From contig NZ_JADWOV010000301.1 in assembly GCF_015767435.1 (NCBI RefSeq), forward strand, positions 310,001 through 374,000: 64,000 nucleotides of DNA. Reading direction: 5' to 3'. The notes under the pieces were generated by a model that saw only the letters and a program-made list of their open reading frames with translations, had not been told where the DNA came from and did not search any database. The stretch comes from Polaribacter sp. BAL334 (GTDB lineage: Bacteria; Bacteroidota; Bacteroidia; Flavobacteriales; Flavobacteriaceae). Of the stretch, positions 41,340 through 50,904 are shown in pieces (within the stretch, counting starts at the first letter, position 1; every line of letters begins with the position of its first letter). The position numbers and the translations under genes were made by a program.

Positions 41340-43897
41340 TTTTTAATTTTTTGAGCTCTTATTAAATTGTCTGTGGTTTGTAATAATTTTTTCAATAATA
41401 TTGGATTGTAATTTGGGTTTTCAGTCAAAAAATCCTTCAGAATTTCATTCGCTTCTCTCGAAGAATAGTTTCCAATAGAACTTGCCAGCCAACCTTTTGG
41501 AAAGAAAATATCTCCTGTTAGTTGCACTTCTTCTAATTTTTCTAAAATTGATTTCAAGTGTTTTATAGATGATTTTTGACGCAAAGGATGATGAAGATTA
41601 TTCAAACCAACTTCTACCCACGATTCTTTTTCTCTGTTTTCTTTGTTTAAAAGCGATTTCATGAATTCATCTCGAACTTTTTCATCTTTCGAAACAGAAG
41701 GCAATAACCATTCAAAACGCTCTAATCTGTCAGGATTTGTAATTTTTTTCGCTTGAATTTCCAGAATTTCTGTCGATTTTGGGTGCTCATAAATAGCCAA
41801 CAGTATCGCTAATTTTGTATAATCATTCTCATTTAAAAACAGATTTTGAAAAGTCATTTTTTTGTTCCAAAGTTGGTATAAATTTTCTTTTCCTTGATTG
41901 GAAATGGCTACTGATTCATACAAACCGAAAATGGTTTTTTTGATGTTTGCAGGAAGTTCACTTTCAAGCAATTGTAGTAAATTCTCTTCAGTTATTTTTT
42001 GAACTTCTTTTTGTTGAACATCTGTCAAAAATGTCCAGTAAATAGTTTCCAATATCCCTGAAAGATAACTACTAATCAATTCATTTTTTTCTGATTGAAT
42101 AGCTTCCAAAAAAATCTGATATGTTTCTAATGCTGAAACTTTTTCAAGTAACATATTTTCGTACAAGTTGATAAATTGATAGCCTCTTGTAACATCGTCT
42201 TTGAGGTTTTTGTAGGTATGAATTTTGTTCTTGTAAATTGGAAAAACACCATACCCAAAACCATCTGAATTGTAGATAATTTGCCCGGGTTTAAAATCTT
42301 TTACGGCAGAGGAAATATCAAAAGATTTTCCAATATTTTTCAGATTGATGGTTTTTTCATAGCCTCTTTCATCCTTTAAAGTGATAGAAAAAGACTGTGT
42401 CCAAATTTTATTGGAACCGTCTTCGGCTTTTTGATGTATCACAAATTTGGTAACATTTCCTTTTTCATTGAATTCGATTTCTTCATAAAAAATGGGTCTT
42501 CCAGCCGAATTTACCCAAACATCACTCCATGATTTTAAATCTCCCCCAAAGTTTTTATCTAAAATCGATACCAATTCTTCCCAATCAGCATTGCTATTTT
42601 TATAAGTTTTGATGTATTCTTGAATCCCTTTTTGAAAAAGTTCTTCGCCCAATAAATACTCCAATTGTCGCATCATAATGGGTGCTTTGTTATAAATAAT
42701 TCGTCCATAAAGTGACCCTGCATCTTTCAAATTTGCCAAATATTGGCGAATACTATTCGTGCCTTTTGTGCGGTCCTCAGAATACGCACTTGGATAATGG
42801 GTCATTAGAAAACTCAAATTATGATTGATTTCAGGAAACTGTGGATTTACAATTTTATCCGCCATAAAATTCGCAAAAACCTCTTTCATCCAAACGTCAT
42901 TGAACCAACGCATGGTAACTAAATCGCCAAACCACATGTGTGAAGTTTCGTGTGCAATCAATTTTGCACGTCCTAAAAGTTGATTTTGAGTCGCATTTTT
43001 ATCCAAAAACAACGAAGATTCTCTGTATTGAATAGCGCCAACATGTTCCATTCCTCCATATTGAAAAGGCGGAATGGATGCAAAATCCATTTTTTTGAAA
43101 GGGAAATTTTCTTGTGTATAATTCTCTAGATAATCCAACGATTTTTGGTGAATCTCAAAAATGCTATTTACACTTTCTGAAATTTTCTCTGGATTGTTTT
43201 CTCGATATAAAAAGCGCATGTCAAACTTTCCCGGGTTTTTTGTGATTTCAGAAAATTTTCCTGCGACAAAAGAAAATAAATAGGTACTCATCAAATCAGA
43301 AGTTTCAAATTGATGTGCTACAAATTCTCCTTGTGCAATGCTTTTTTTTTCGAATGCTCCACACAATACCTTCCAGTCTTTGGGGGCTGTAATTGTCAAA
43401 TTGTAGTTGGCTTTTAAATCAGGCTGATCAAAGCAAGGAAACAACGTACTTGCTCTGTCAGGAACCAATAAAGTATATAAAAAATCTTCGTTTCTGTTTA
43501 GTGATTTTTCTCCTGCATCAAAGTGAATTTCAACAGCATTTTTGCCTAAAACCAATTGAGATTTATCAATAATGATGTGTTCATCTTGATGATTGATTTC
43601 AGATTTTTGATTGTTGACACTGATGGATTTCAACATAGAAGCTGCTTCATTAAAATCTAAAAAAAGGTGATTTTCCAAATCGTTTATTGTGAAATCAATT
43701 TTTAATTTTGAAGAAATAGGACTGTTTTTATCTTCATGAATCTTGAAATCTAGGGTATAAATGATGTCAGAAATTTGCTCTTTTCTGTATTTTGAGAGTT
43801 CATACGAAATGCCTTTTTCTATTTTTAAGGCTGCCTTTTTTTCATTGCAAGAAATAAAGAAATAACAAAAACTGAATAAAAAGAACCAAAATCTCAT
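41336..43897 (-). CDS. M1 family aminopeptidase lipoprotein
   Basis: An 853-residue protein. A leader ends in the lipobox I-S-C (Cys17), so it is membrane-anchored. The zinc site is HETSH (about residue 315) with the distal Glu in WMKEVFANFM, and the exopeptidase motif appears as GGMEH (about residue 280), a variant of GAMEN. The C-terminal half is helical, ERAP-like. It removes N-terminal residues from peptides at the envelope. It is co-transcribed with the DUF58 gene; an orphan terminator-like hairpin lies upstream. Confidence 0.9.
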   Translation of the reverse strand: MRFWFFLFSFCYFFISCNEKKAALKIEKGISYELSKYRKEQISDIIYTLDFKIHEDKNSPISSKLKIDFTINDLENHLFLDFNEAASMLKSISVNNQKSEINHQDEHIIIDKSQLVLGKNAVEIHFDAGEKSLNRNEDFLYTLLVPDRASTLFPCFDQPDLKANYNLTITAPKDWKVLCGAFEKKSIAQGEFVAHQFETSDLMSTYLFSFVAGKFSEITKNPGKFDMRFLYRENNPEKISESVNSIFEIHQKSLDYLENYTQENFPFKKMDFASIPPFQYGGMEHVGAIQYRESSLFLDKNATQNQLLGRAKLIAHETSHMWFGDLVTMRWFNDVWMKEVFANFMADKIVNPQFPEINHNLSFLMTHYPSAYSEDRTKGTNSIRQYLANLKDAGSLYGRIIYNKAPIMMRQLEYLLGEELFQKGIQEYIKTYKNSNADWEELVSILDKNFGGDLKSWSDVWVNSAGRPIFYEEIEFNEKGNVTKFVIHQKAEDGSNKIWTQSFSITLKDERGYEKTINLKNIGKSFDISSAVKDFKPGQIIYNSDGFGYGVFPIYKNKIHTYKNLKDDVTRGYQFINLYENMLLEKVSALETYQIFLEAIQSEKNELISSYLSGILETIYWTFLTDVQQKEVQKITEENLLQLLESELPANIKKTIFGLYESVAISNQGKENLYQLWNKKMTFQNLFLNENDYTKLAILLAIYEHPKSTEILEIQAKKITNPDRLERFEWLLPSVSKDEKVRDEFMKSLLNKENREKESWVEVGLNNLHHPLRQKSSIKHLKSILEKLEEVQLTGDIFFPKGWLASSIGNYSSREANEILKDFLTENPNYNPILLKKLLQTTDNLIRAQKIKK

Positions 43898-43923
43898 AAG
43901 TAATAATTAATTTTTAAAAGTAA

Positions 43924-43953
43924 AAAAAGGTTTGACGTTAGCCAAACCTTTTT
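43924..43953. terminator. Terminator-like hairpin between divergent genes
   Basis: An 11-bp stem AAAAAGGTTTG / CAAACCTTTTT with an 8-base loop. Read on the minus strand it is followed by T7 and lies 27 bases upstream of the M1 peptidase start. No gene now ends here. Confidence 0.6.
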
Positions 43954-44147
43954 GTATTTAGATTTTATCAAATCAAAATTTTTTAAGAATTATACTAATT
44001 CTAAATTTTTTAAAGCAATTTTTTATATAAAAACTTAGTTTCAACATTAACTAATCCTTAAAATTTTGTATTATTGCTAATAATAATGACTATATTTTTC
44101 GAAAAAAAATCACCAATTAATATAACTATAATAAAAGGTAAATAGAT

Positions 44148-44924
44148 ATGCAATATAAATTGAAAAGTAAAATTGTAACATATTTAAAGGTTTTTGCAAT
44201 TTTATCAACTAGTTGTTTTTTATTTAATTGTGTATCCTCCAACAAAATAAATTATTTTGAAAAAAACAATTCGATAAATTTAAATGAAATGCTTCTTGAT
44301 TATGAGCCGACACTTCAAAAAGGCGATATTCTAACTATAAATGTTTCTGCAATTGAAAATGAAGCTGCTTTACCATTTAATCTTTTTGAGGCCCCAAACT
44401 CACCAAACTTAATTCCTTTACCATACATTGTAAATGCCGAAGGAGAAATTAATTTTCCTGTTTTAGGAAAAATAAAAGTCATTAACTTAACAACAAAAGA
44501 GTTAACAGAAAATTTAACGGAACGTTTATCACCATATTTAAAAATGCCTATTGTAAACATTAGAATTACAAATTTTCAAGTAACAGTTCTTGGAGAGGTA
44601 AAAACCCCTGGAAGATTTTTTATTCTAAACGAAAGAATATCTATTTTAGATGCCCTGGGACTTGCTGGTGATTTAACCATTTATGGTGATCGACAAAATA
44701 TTACGTTGGTTAGAGAAAAAGATGGGAAACGTAATTTTCAAAAAATAGATTTAACAGATAAAAATTTATTTAATGCTCCTTATTTTTATTTATCTCAAAA
44801 TGATGCACTTTATGTTGCATCTAATAAAACGAAAGTTAATTCTTCTAGTGTTGGACCAAATACATCGGTAGTTATTTCCTCTATATCCATATTAGTTACT
44901 TTAATTGCTATACTTGTAAGATAA
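44148..44924 (+). CDS. Polysaccharide export lipoprotein (Wza/OPX family)
   Basis: A 258-residue outer-membrane polysaccharide export protein. The leader ends in either STSC (Cys23) or LFNC (Cys28), giving a lipoprotein. A Poly_export domain (GDILTINVSA...LPYIVNAEGEINFPVLGKIKV, about 60-140) and a SLBB-like segment (VLGEVKTPGRFFI...ALGLAGDLTIYGDR) follow. The C-terminal 18 residues are a hydrophobic helix. It should form the export channel with the downstream Wzc-like kinase, 9 bases away. Codon use is noticeably A/T-rich compared with the preceding housekeeping genes. Confidence 0.9.
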   Translation: MQYKLKSKIVTYLKVFAILSTSCFLFNCVSSNKINYFEKNNSINLNEMLLDYEPTLQKGDILTINVSAIENEAALPFNLFEAPNSPNLIPLPYIVNAEGEINFPVLGKIKVINLTTKELTENLTERLSPYLKMPIVNIRITNFQVTVLGEVKTPGRFFILNERISILDALGLAGDLTIYGDRQNITLVREKDGKRNFQKIDLTDKNLFNAPYFYLSQNDALYVASNKTKVNSSSVGPNTSVVISSISILVTLIAILVR

Positions 44925-44933
44925 AAAATATTT

Positions 44934-47297
44934 ATGAAAGATACTTTTACACATGAAATAGATCCTATTGAGAATAAACGATTAGACTTTAGTGACGCTA
45001 TAAAAAAGTACCTCTTTTATTGGAAATGGTTTGTTTTATGTTTGGCAATTTTCATTTTTATTTCTTATTTATATGTTCGCTACACTCCAACACAATACGA
45101 GGTTTTTTCAACTGTTTTAATACATAATAAAGAAAATGAAAGTGTTTCTTCTGAACTTTCTGCTTTTAAAGATTTAGCATTAATAGATAATAATAAATCA
45201 CTTTTTGATACAGAAATAGGTATTTTAAAATCTAGAAGTTTGATGGAAAAAGTTGTAAAAAAACTACATTTAAATAAAACTTATTTTGCTAAAGGAATTG
45301 TTAAAAATTCAGAACTATATGCAACCAATCTTCCTTTTAAAATTATGTTTTTTGATAAAGATTCAGTTTTATATCAGAAAGATACAACAATTTCAATAGA
45401 ACCATTATCCGAAACAAAGTTCGCCTTATTTGATGCAGCTAATTTAGAAATTGGAAATTATAAGTTTGGAGATAAAATTGAAAGTAATATATCTGATTTT
45501 ACCATTGTACCTACTTTAGCAACTTCCATTCAAGTTGGACAAAAAATAATCGTAAGTATAAAATCTGTATCTAAAATTACTGATGAGTATAGAAAAAAAA
45601 CACGTATTGAACCACTAGACTCTAAATCAAGCCTTATAAACATAACTCTTAGAGATCAAAATAAATTAAAAGCTCAAGAAATTTTGAAAGTATTAATAGA
45701 GCAATATAATATTGAGGCTATTATTGATAAAAGTTTAATTGCACAAAATACTGACAAATTTATAAATGATAGGATAAATACAATCTCGAAAGAATTAACC
45801 CAAGTAGACATAGAAACTGAAAATTTTAAAACAAATAATAAACTTACAGATATTATTTCTGAAACGGGTTTAATTTTAGACTCTAATAATAAATTAGAAA
45901 AGGAAACCTTAAACTTAAATACTCAATTAAGGTTAGTGGAATTTATGAATGAACATATTTCTAAAAAACAATATGAGCTCATTCCTTTAAACCTTGGGCT
46001 TTCCAATGAAAATCTTAACCAAAATACAAAATTGTACAATGAGTTATTGTTAGAACGTAATAGATTATTAAGGAGTTCTAATCAACTAAATCCAATAATT
46101 GTAAATTTAGAAAATCAACTTTCAGATATACAAAAGAGTATTTCGCAAAGTTTACTGAACTTAAAATCATCAATATCTATTTCTTTAAATAATTTAAAAA
46201 AACAAGAGAATGAGTTTGATTCAAAAATTAAATCTGTTCCAAAACAAGAACGAACTTTAAAAGACATTCAGCGTCAGCAACAAATTGTTGAAACACTATA
46301 CTTATACTTGTTACAAAAAAGAGAAGAAAATGCTATTGCCTTAGCTATAAAAGCGCCAAATGCAAAGATTATAGATGCAGCTTATGGAAGTGATTTTCCA
46401 GTATTTCCAAAAAAATTATACGTTTATGGTTTAGCTTTGATTTTTGGATTTGTAATTCCTTTTTTCGGAATTTATCTTTTCTTTTTATTCAACAACAATG
46501 TTCACACAATAGAGGATATTGAAGCTGTTTTAGATGTCCCAATTTTAGGGGATATTCCAAAATCTAAAGAGAATAATTTAGGATTTGGTTCTAGTAATAC
46601 TAGAGGTGAAATTGATGAAGCTTTACGAATTATAAGAACCAATATGTTTTTTATTTTATCAAAAAACAAAAAAAAATGTAAAAATATATTTGTGTCATCA
46701 ACATTTAAAGGTGAAGGAAAATCATTTACTTCTATACATTTAGCAAAAACACTCGCATTATCTGGTAGTAAAGTAATTTTAATTGGAGCCGATATTAGAA
46801 ACCCAAAAATTGCAGAATATTTAGAATTAGAAAATAAAAAAGGATTAACTCATTATTTAGCGGATGATTCTATTGAAATAAAATCATTAATTGAACCTGT
46901 ACCTTATTTAAATTTTGATTTGTTACAGGGGGGTATTGTACCTGCAAATCCATCTGAATTATTAATGAATGGAAGATTTGATGAATTATTATCTCATGTA
47001 AGTGAAAAATATGAATATGTAATTATTGATACAGCACCTGTAAATATGGTTGCGGATACCGTAATGTTGAGTCAAGAAAGAGCAGACATGTTTGTTTATG
47101 TGGTTAGAGCAAATCATTTAGATAAACGGATGTTGAAAATACCCAAGAAACTCCATGAAACCAATAAACTACAAAATATGGCTATGATTTTAAATTATAG
47201 TGATCCTAAAGGAGCATACGGATATGGATATGGGTATGGTTATGGGTATGGGTATAGTGAAGAGATTGAAAAAAAACCGTGGTGGAAATTTTTTTAA
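44934..47297 (+). CDS. Wzc-type tyrosine autokinase / chain-length regulator
   Basis: A 787-residue bacterial tyrosine kinase. A Wzz domain with helices at about 31-50 and 492-516 flanks a long periplasmic coiled coil. The cytoplasmic BY-kinase has Walker A SSTFKGEGKS (about 585), Walker A' LIGADIRNP and Walker B YVIIDTAP. The C-terminal tail has seven Tyr alternating with Gly (YGYGYG...YS), the autophosphorylation cluster, then KKPWWKFF. It controls polymer length and export together with the Wza-like protein. It is a complete, fused (proteobacterial-type) kinase. Confidence 0.93.
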   Translation: MKDTFTHEIDPIENKRLDFSDAIKKYLFYWKWFVLCLAIFIFISYLYVRYTPTQYEVFSTVLIHNKENESVSSELSAFKDLALIDNNKSLFDTEIGILKSRSLMEKVVKKLHLNKTYFAKGIVKNSELYATNLPFKIMFFDKDSVLYQKDTTISIEPLSETKFALFDAANLEIGNYKFGDKIESNISDFTIVPTLATSIQVGQKIIVSIKSVSKITDEYRKKTRIEPLDSKSSLINITLRDQNKLKAQEILKVLIEQYNIEAIIDKSLIAQNTDKFINDRINTISKELTQVDIETENFKTNNKLTDIISETGLILDSNNKLEKETLNLNTQLRLVEFMNEHISKKQYELIPLNLGLSNENLNQNTKLYNELLLERNRLLRSSNQLNPIIVNLENQLSDIQKSISQSLLNLKSSISISLNNLKKQENEFDSKIKSVPKQERTLKDIQRQQQIVETLYLYLLQKREENAIALAIKAPNAKIIDAAYGSDFPVFPKKLYVYGLALIFGFVIPFFGIYLFFLFNNNVHTIEDIEAVLDVPILGDIPKSKENNLGFGSSNTRGEIDEALRIIRTNMFFILSKNKKKCKNIFVSSTFKGEGKSFTSIHLAKTLALSGSKVILIGADIRNPKIAEYLELENKKGLTHYLADDSIEIKSLIEPVPYLNFDLLQGGIVPANPSELLMNGRFDELLSHVSEKYEYVIIDTAPVNMVADTVMLSQERADMFVYVVRANHLDKRMLKIPKKLHETNKLQNMAMILNYSDPKGAYGYGYGYGYGYGYSEEIEKKPWWKFF

Positions 47298-47306
47298 AAT
47301 AAGAAT

Positions 47307-48179
47307 ATGAAATTTTATTATAAATCAATTCTACAGCATTTTTTTTCAAATTTACCTAAAGGTGAAAAGTTGAATTATCTTTTTCAAAAACATATTTCAA
47401 AAACATTTCCTGTTACAGATGATAAATTTATTTTTAAGGCAAATACTGCTTTTAAGCATTTTAAAAATTTTGAAAAATTTAATACTTTAAAAAATGCTTC
47501 AAACAAATATTATGAATTTGGTGCAGGTTGGGATATGATAGTGCCTTTGTCAATATGCCATTTGGGTTATGAAGCTACAGTTATAGATATAAGAAGATTA
47601 TTGGTTGATGATTTGGTTAAAAACTCAATTAAAAGATATGGGATTTTAAAAAATAATCTACTTTTTAAGATAACAAATTCGAAATATAATGAACTTAAAG
47701 ATTTTAATTTTAAATATTATGCACCCTTAGATGCAAGTAAAACAATTTTTTTAGATAATTATTTCGATTTCTCTTCTTCTACAGCAACATTAGAACACAT
47801 TCCCCCGAAAGATATTTTAAATATTTTAAATGAAACATACAGAATTATGAAGAAAGGAGGTGTTTTGTCAATTACTATAGATTACAGAGATCATTGGGCA
47901 TATTTTGATAAAAGTATATCTTTTTATAATTTTTTACAATTCACGCCTGAGGAATGGAAAAAATTCAATCCTTCTTTAAATTATCAAAACAGATTAAGAC
48001 ACTGTGATTATTTAAAAATTATTTCAAAAACTAATTTTAAAATAGTAAAAAGCAACCTATCTTTACCAAATGAACAACAAAAAAAAGAATTACAAACTAT
48101 AAAACTAGCGGCTAATTATAAAAATTATAAAAGTAGCGAACTAGAAATATTGGGCAGTGAAATTGTACTAGTTAAATAA
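47307..48179 (+). CDS. SAM-dependent methyltransferase, putative
   Basis: A 290-residue class I methyltransferase-like protein. YEFGAGWDMIVPLSICHLGYEATVIDIRRL (about 70-100) resembles motif I and the acidic loop, and FDFSSSTATLEHIPPKDILNIL is a typical motif IV / post-motif region. Its substrate is unknown; its position between the export kinase and a dioxygenase gene suggests modification of the sugar polymer or a linked lipid or peptide. The gap to wzc is 9 bases. Confidence 0.75.
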   Translation: MKFYYKSILQHFFSNLPKGEKLNYLFQKHISKTFPVTDDKFIFKANTAFKHFKNFEKFNTLKNASNKYYEFGAGWDMIVPLSICHLGYEATVIDIRRLLVDDLVKNSIKRYGILKNNLLFKITNSKYNELKDFNFKYYAPLDASKTIFLDNYFDFSSSTATLEHIPPKDILNILNETYRIMKKGGVLSITIDYRDHWAYFDKSISFYNFLQFTPEEWKKFNPSLNYQNRLRHCDYLKIISKTNFKIVKSNLSLPNEQQKKELQTIKLAANYKNYKSSELEILGSEIVLVK

Positions 48180-48185
48180 TTATAA

Positions 48186-48995
48186 ATGACTAAAAAAGAA
48201 GAAATTGACAGAAATGGCTGGATACTCGTCAAAAATGTTTTTTCAACAAAAGAAATTAATATTTTAAGAGAAGAAGTTTTAGCAGAAAAAAATCATTTAG
48301 GAGATCTTTTATCTTCTAAATTATTATCAAAAACATTAATTGACCAAAGGCTTATAAATATATTTAAAGAGTGTCTTGGAAGTAATAGTTTATACTATTT
48401 TGGAGATAGTTCTTTTTCTATAAACAGAGAAGGTAAAGGAGGTTTTCACAAAGACTCCAAGGATAGAGATAAAAAAGATAGTAAAGAATTTACAGATATT
48501 AATTATTCTTTATTAAGAATGGGAGTTTATTTACAAGACCATTCAATTTCATCAAAAGGATTGTGTTTAAGAACAGGATCTCATTTACAACAAAGTACTG
48601 GGAAAGGAAAAATAGTAAATGTAAAAAGTGAAATAGGTGACGTTGTTGTTTGGAAACTAACTACTACTCATTCTGCTAATGCAGGAGTCGTTTCGCTTTT
48701 TCCTAATTTTTCATTTCATCCAAGAGTTGCAAGACTATTTCCGGATTTTTTAAAACAAAAAGCTACTAACCCTAGAATCGCAATTTTTACATGTTTTGGT
48801 TTAAAAGATGATTATGCAAATGCTTATTGTGATTATCTTAAAACCAGACAATATGCGATTGAAAGATGGGCTGCATCTAATTATTCTGAAGAGGTAATTT
48901 ATGAATTAAATAAAAGAAATGTAGAAGTATACACAGACTTTAATTTAAAAGAAATAGACATGAAACAAGTTAATGAGAAATACAAACAAATTTAA
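48186..48995 (+). CDS. PhyH-like Fe(II)/2-oxoglutarate dioxygenase, putative
   Basis: A 269-residue protein with the phytanoyl-CoA dioxygenase layout. H88-x-D90 is in GGFHKDS, RTGSHLQ (about 129-135) corresponds to the PGSH block, and a distal His162 sits in TTHSANAG. These would bind iron, and 2-oxoglutarate should bind near the distal arginine. Such enzymes hydroxylate small molecules or sugars. It follows the methyltransferase by 6 bases and ends the plus-strand module; a 46-base gap separates it from the convergent GT2 gene. Confidence 0.75.
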   Translation: MTKKEEIDRNGWILVKNVFSTKEINILREEVLAEKNHLGDLLSSKLLSKTLIDQRLINIFKECLGSNSLYYFGDSSFSINREGKGGFHKDSKDRDKKDSKEFTDINYSLLRMGVYLQDHSISSKGLCLRTGSHLQQSTGKGKIVNVKSEIGDVVVWKLTTTHSANAGVVSLFPNFSFHPRVARLFPDFLKQKATNPRIAIFTCFGLKDDYANAYCDYLKTRQYAIERWAASNYSEEVIYELNKRNVEVYTDFNLKEIDMKQVNEKYKQI

Positions 48996-49041
48996 AATAC
49001 TTAAAATTTCATTTTTATTACTAAGAAATAATTTTTAAAAG

Positions 49042-49851
49042 TTATCTTAAAAATCTCGAATAAATAAACGATCTGATAAAAGCTGGGGCAAGCCTTATAG
49101 GTACTGATAAAAAAATAAAATAACACAATTGAAAAATGTTAATAAGTCCAATATCAAATCTATACTTTAATATTTTAAATTCAGATATAGCATATTGCAA
49201 ACCACCTCTTCGTTTGTATGTTTCTTTTGTAATTCTGAAATAAAGCAAACTTTCATTAATATTTGCAAAAATTGTTTTGTTTTCGAAAAGTCTTAGCCAT
49301 AAATAAATATCTTCTTTTAAAAAAAAAGGTTGATAATTACCAGCTGCTAAAACCGCTTCCTTTTTAAAAACAACCGCAGGATGATTGAGTGGGCATCTTC
49401 CTTTTAAATTCTTTATAATTTGTTCATGGCTTAAAGGTACTTTTCTTGTAGAAATTATATTGTCTTTTGTGTTTATAAATTCGTCAATAAAAGAACTTAC
49501 AATTCCTATTTTTGGATGTTGCTCTAAAAAATTAATCTGTTTATAAAACCTATCAGGAAATGCAATATCGTCAGAATCCATTCTAGCTATGTAATCAAAA
49601 CTACACTCATTTACGCCAATATTAAGTGCTTTCCCTATTCCTACATTTTCTTTGAGAGCTTTAATTTTTGTGGGAGCTATTTTGGCAAAATTGCTTAAAA
49701 TTATTTCTAATTCATTTGTTAAAGGCCCATCTTTAATAATGACAATCTCGTTAGGTTTAAGAGTTTGATTATCCCAAATACTTTGTAAAGCTTGCGTTAA
49801 GAAAAAAGGATTTTCTTTACCATAAACAGGCATTAAAACAGAAAATTTCAT
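49042..49851 (-). CDS. Family 2 glycosyltransferase
   Basis: A 269-residue GT-A enzyme. The N-terminus MKFSVLMPVYGKENPFFLTQAL, the DxD-type IARMDSDDIAFPDRF (about 95-110) and the KEDIYLWLRLF acceptor-side motif are typical of GT2. It transfers one sugar to the growing repeat unit at the inner membrane. It is the last gene of the minus-strand operon, 1 base after the EpsG-like gene. Confidence 0.9.
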   Translation of the reverse strand: MKFSVLMPVYGKENPFFLTQALQSIWDNQTLKPNEIVIIKDGPLTNELEIILSNFAKIAPTKIKALKENVGIGKALNIGVNECSFDYIARMDSDDIAFPDRFYKQINFLEQHPKIGIVSSFIDEFINTKDNIISTRKVPLSHEQIIKNLKGRCPLNHPAVVFKKEAVLAAGNYQPFFLKEDIYLWLRLFENKTIFANINESLLYFRITKETYKRRGGLQYAISEFKILKYRFDIGLINIFQLCYFIFLSVPIRLAPAFIRSFIYSRFLR

Positions 49852-49852
49852 A

Positions 49853-50902
49853 CTATTCAGTAAATATTGTTTGGTAAGGAAAACCTCCGTGTTTTCCTAA
49901 ATCTAAAAAAACTTCAAGCTCAAAAAAAACTAAAGCAACAGTTAGAATCGTTATTATAAAAAAAATGTTTTTTTCGTTTTTAATGTATAAAGGAAAAATA
50001 AGTATTTTAATATAAAACAAATAGGAAGCAGCTCTTGAAAGTAAGTGAAAATCTAATGAAATTAAATAAATAATCATTCCTAGCAAGTATAAATTAACAA
50101 TTATTGGTCTCTTAATTTTTTCTTGTTGTGAAACTATAAATAAAGATAAAACTACCCAAAAAAGTACAGCTAATCCACTTCCCAATTCTTCAGGTGTTAT
50201 AAATTTTGCATACTTTATATATCGTTCACCGTAATAAGGAATAAAACTAATAATATTAAGAAGTATTTTTTGAAAAAAACCTTTTAAGTAAAATACAAAA
50301 CTTGTTATAATTGCAATGTACCAAATATATGAACTAATTAATTTTCTATTTATAAAATATGCTGGCAGTAATAAAAAAGCTGAGTAATGAAAAAGTATTG
50401 CAGCTAGCGTAATAATTAAAAAATAGGTATAATTTTTTTTTTGTTCAATAAAATAAATTGCGTACAAAAAAACAGCAATTACTAAACCTTGTCTTATCTG
50501 ATCATTAGTTAAGAATAGCAATTCGAAAGTAAATGTAAAAAAAATACCTAACGCAAGTATTTTTTCTCTTATTAGGGTTAAAAATAAAAATAAATAGGTA
50601 ATAAAAGCACAAATTATCATTGCATATTTATAACCATCAAAATGCGATGCAAATAATTTATTTATAAAATAATAACCAAATTCTAAATGTGTATTAACTC
50701 CTTGTACAATAGATTTAAATAAATATACGTAGGATTGATAATCATTTCCTACGTTGTATCTTAATCCTACGAAAAGAAAAACTACACTGAAAGAAAGCAC
50801 TAAAGGAATATGATTACTAGTAGATTTAATTCTTTCTGAAATTGTTGAAAACAATACACTAAAAAATAAAGCTAAATTATATATAACGTAGGTAAATATC
50901 AT
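49853..50902 (-). CDS. EpsG family (Wzy-like) polysaccharide polymerase
   Basis: A 349-residue protein with about ten membrane helices. FLFVGLRYNVGNDYQSYVYLFKSI is the EpsG-family loop, and QIRQGLVIAVFLYAIYFIEQKK is the second conserved block. It is expected to polymerise the repeat units after flipping. It fits Wzx/Wzy-dependent assembly together with the flippase gene in the same operon and the Wza/Wzc pair. Confidence 0.85.
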   Translation of the reverse strand: MIFTYVIYNLALFFSVLFSTISERIKSTSNHIPLVLSFSVVFLFVGLRYNVGNDYQSYVYLFKSIVQGVNTHLEFGYYFINKLFASHFDGYKYAMIICAFITYLFLFLTLIREKILALGIFFTFTFELLFLTNDQIRQGLVIAVFLYAIYFIEQKKNYTYFLIITLAAILFHYSAFLLLPAYFINRKLISSYIWYIAIITSFVFYLKGFFQKILLNIISFIPYYGERYIKYAKFITPEELGSGLAVLFWVVLSLFIVSQQEKIKRPIIVNLYLLGMIIYLISLDFHLLSRAASYLFYIKILIFPLYIKNEKNIFFIITILTVALVFFELEVFLDLGKHGGFPYQTIFTE

Positions 50903-50904
50903 TA

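Noticed and set aside
41336..43897. Frameshift in the M1 peptidase because the motif reads GGMEH rather than GAMEN
   Set aside because: The frame is intact over 853 codons, and all zinc ligands are in place; this is a family variant.
40280..44147. tRNA-Asp as an integration site for the polysaccharide locus
   Set aside because: No integrase, no duplicated tRNA 3' end seen at the other side, and two core genes lie between the tRNA and the locus.
47210..47260. Short tandem repeat that might suggest a repeat array
   Set aside because: It is the coding sequence for the Tyr-Gly tail of the Wzc-type kinase, with third-position variation, not CRISPR or a non-coding repeat.
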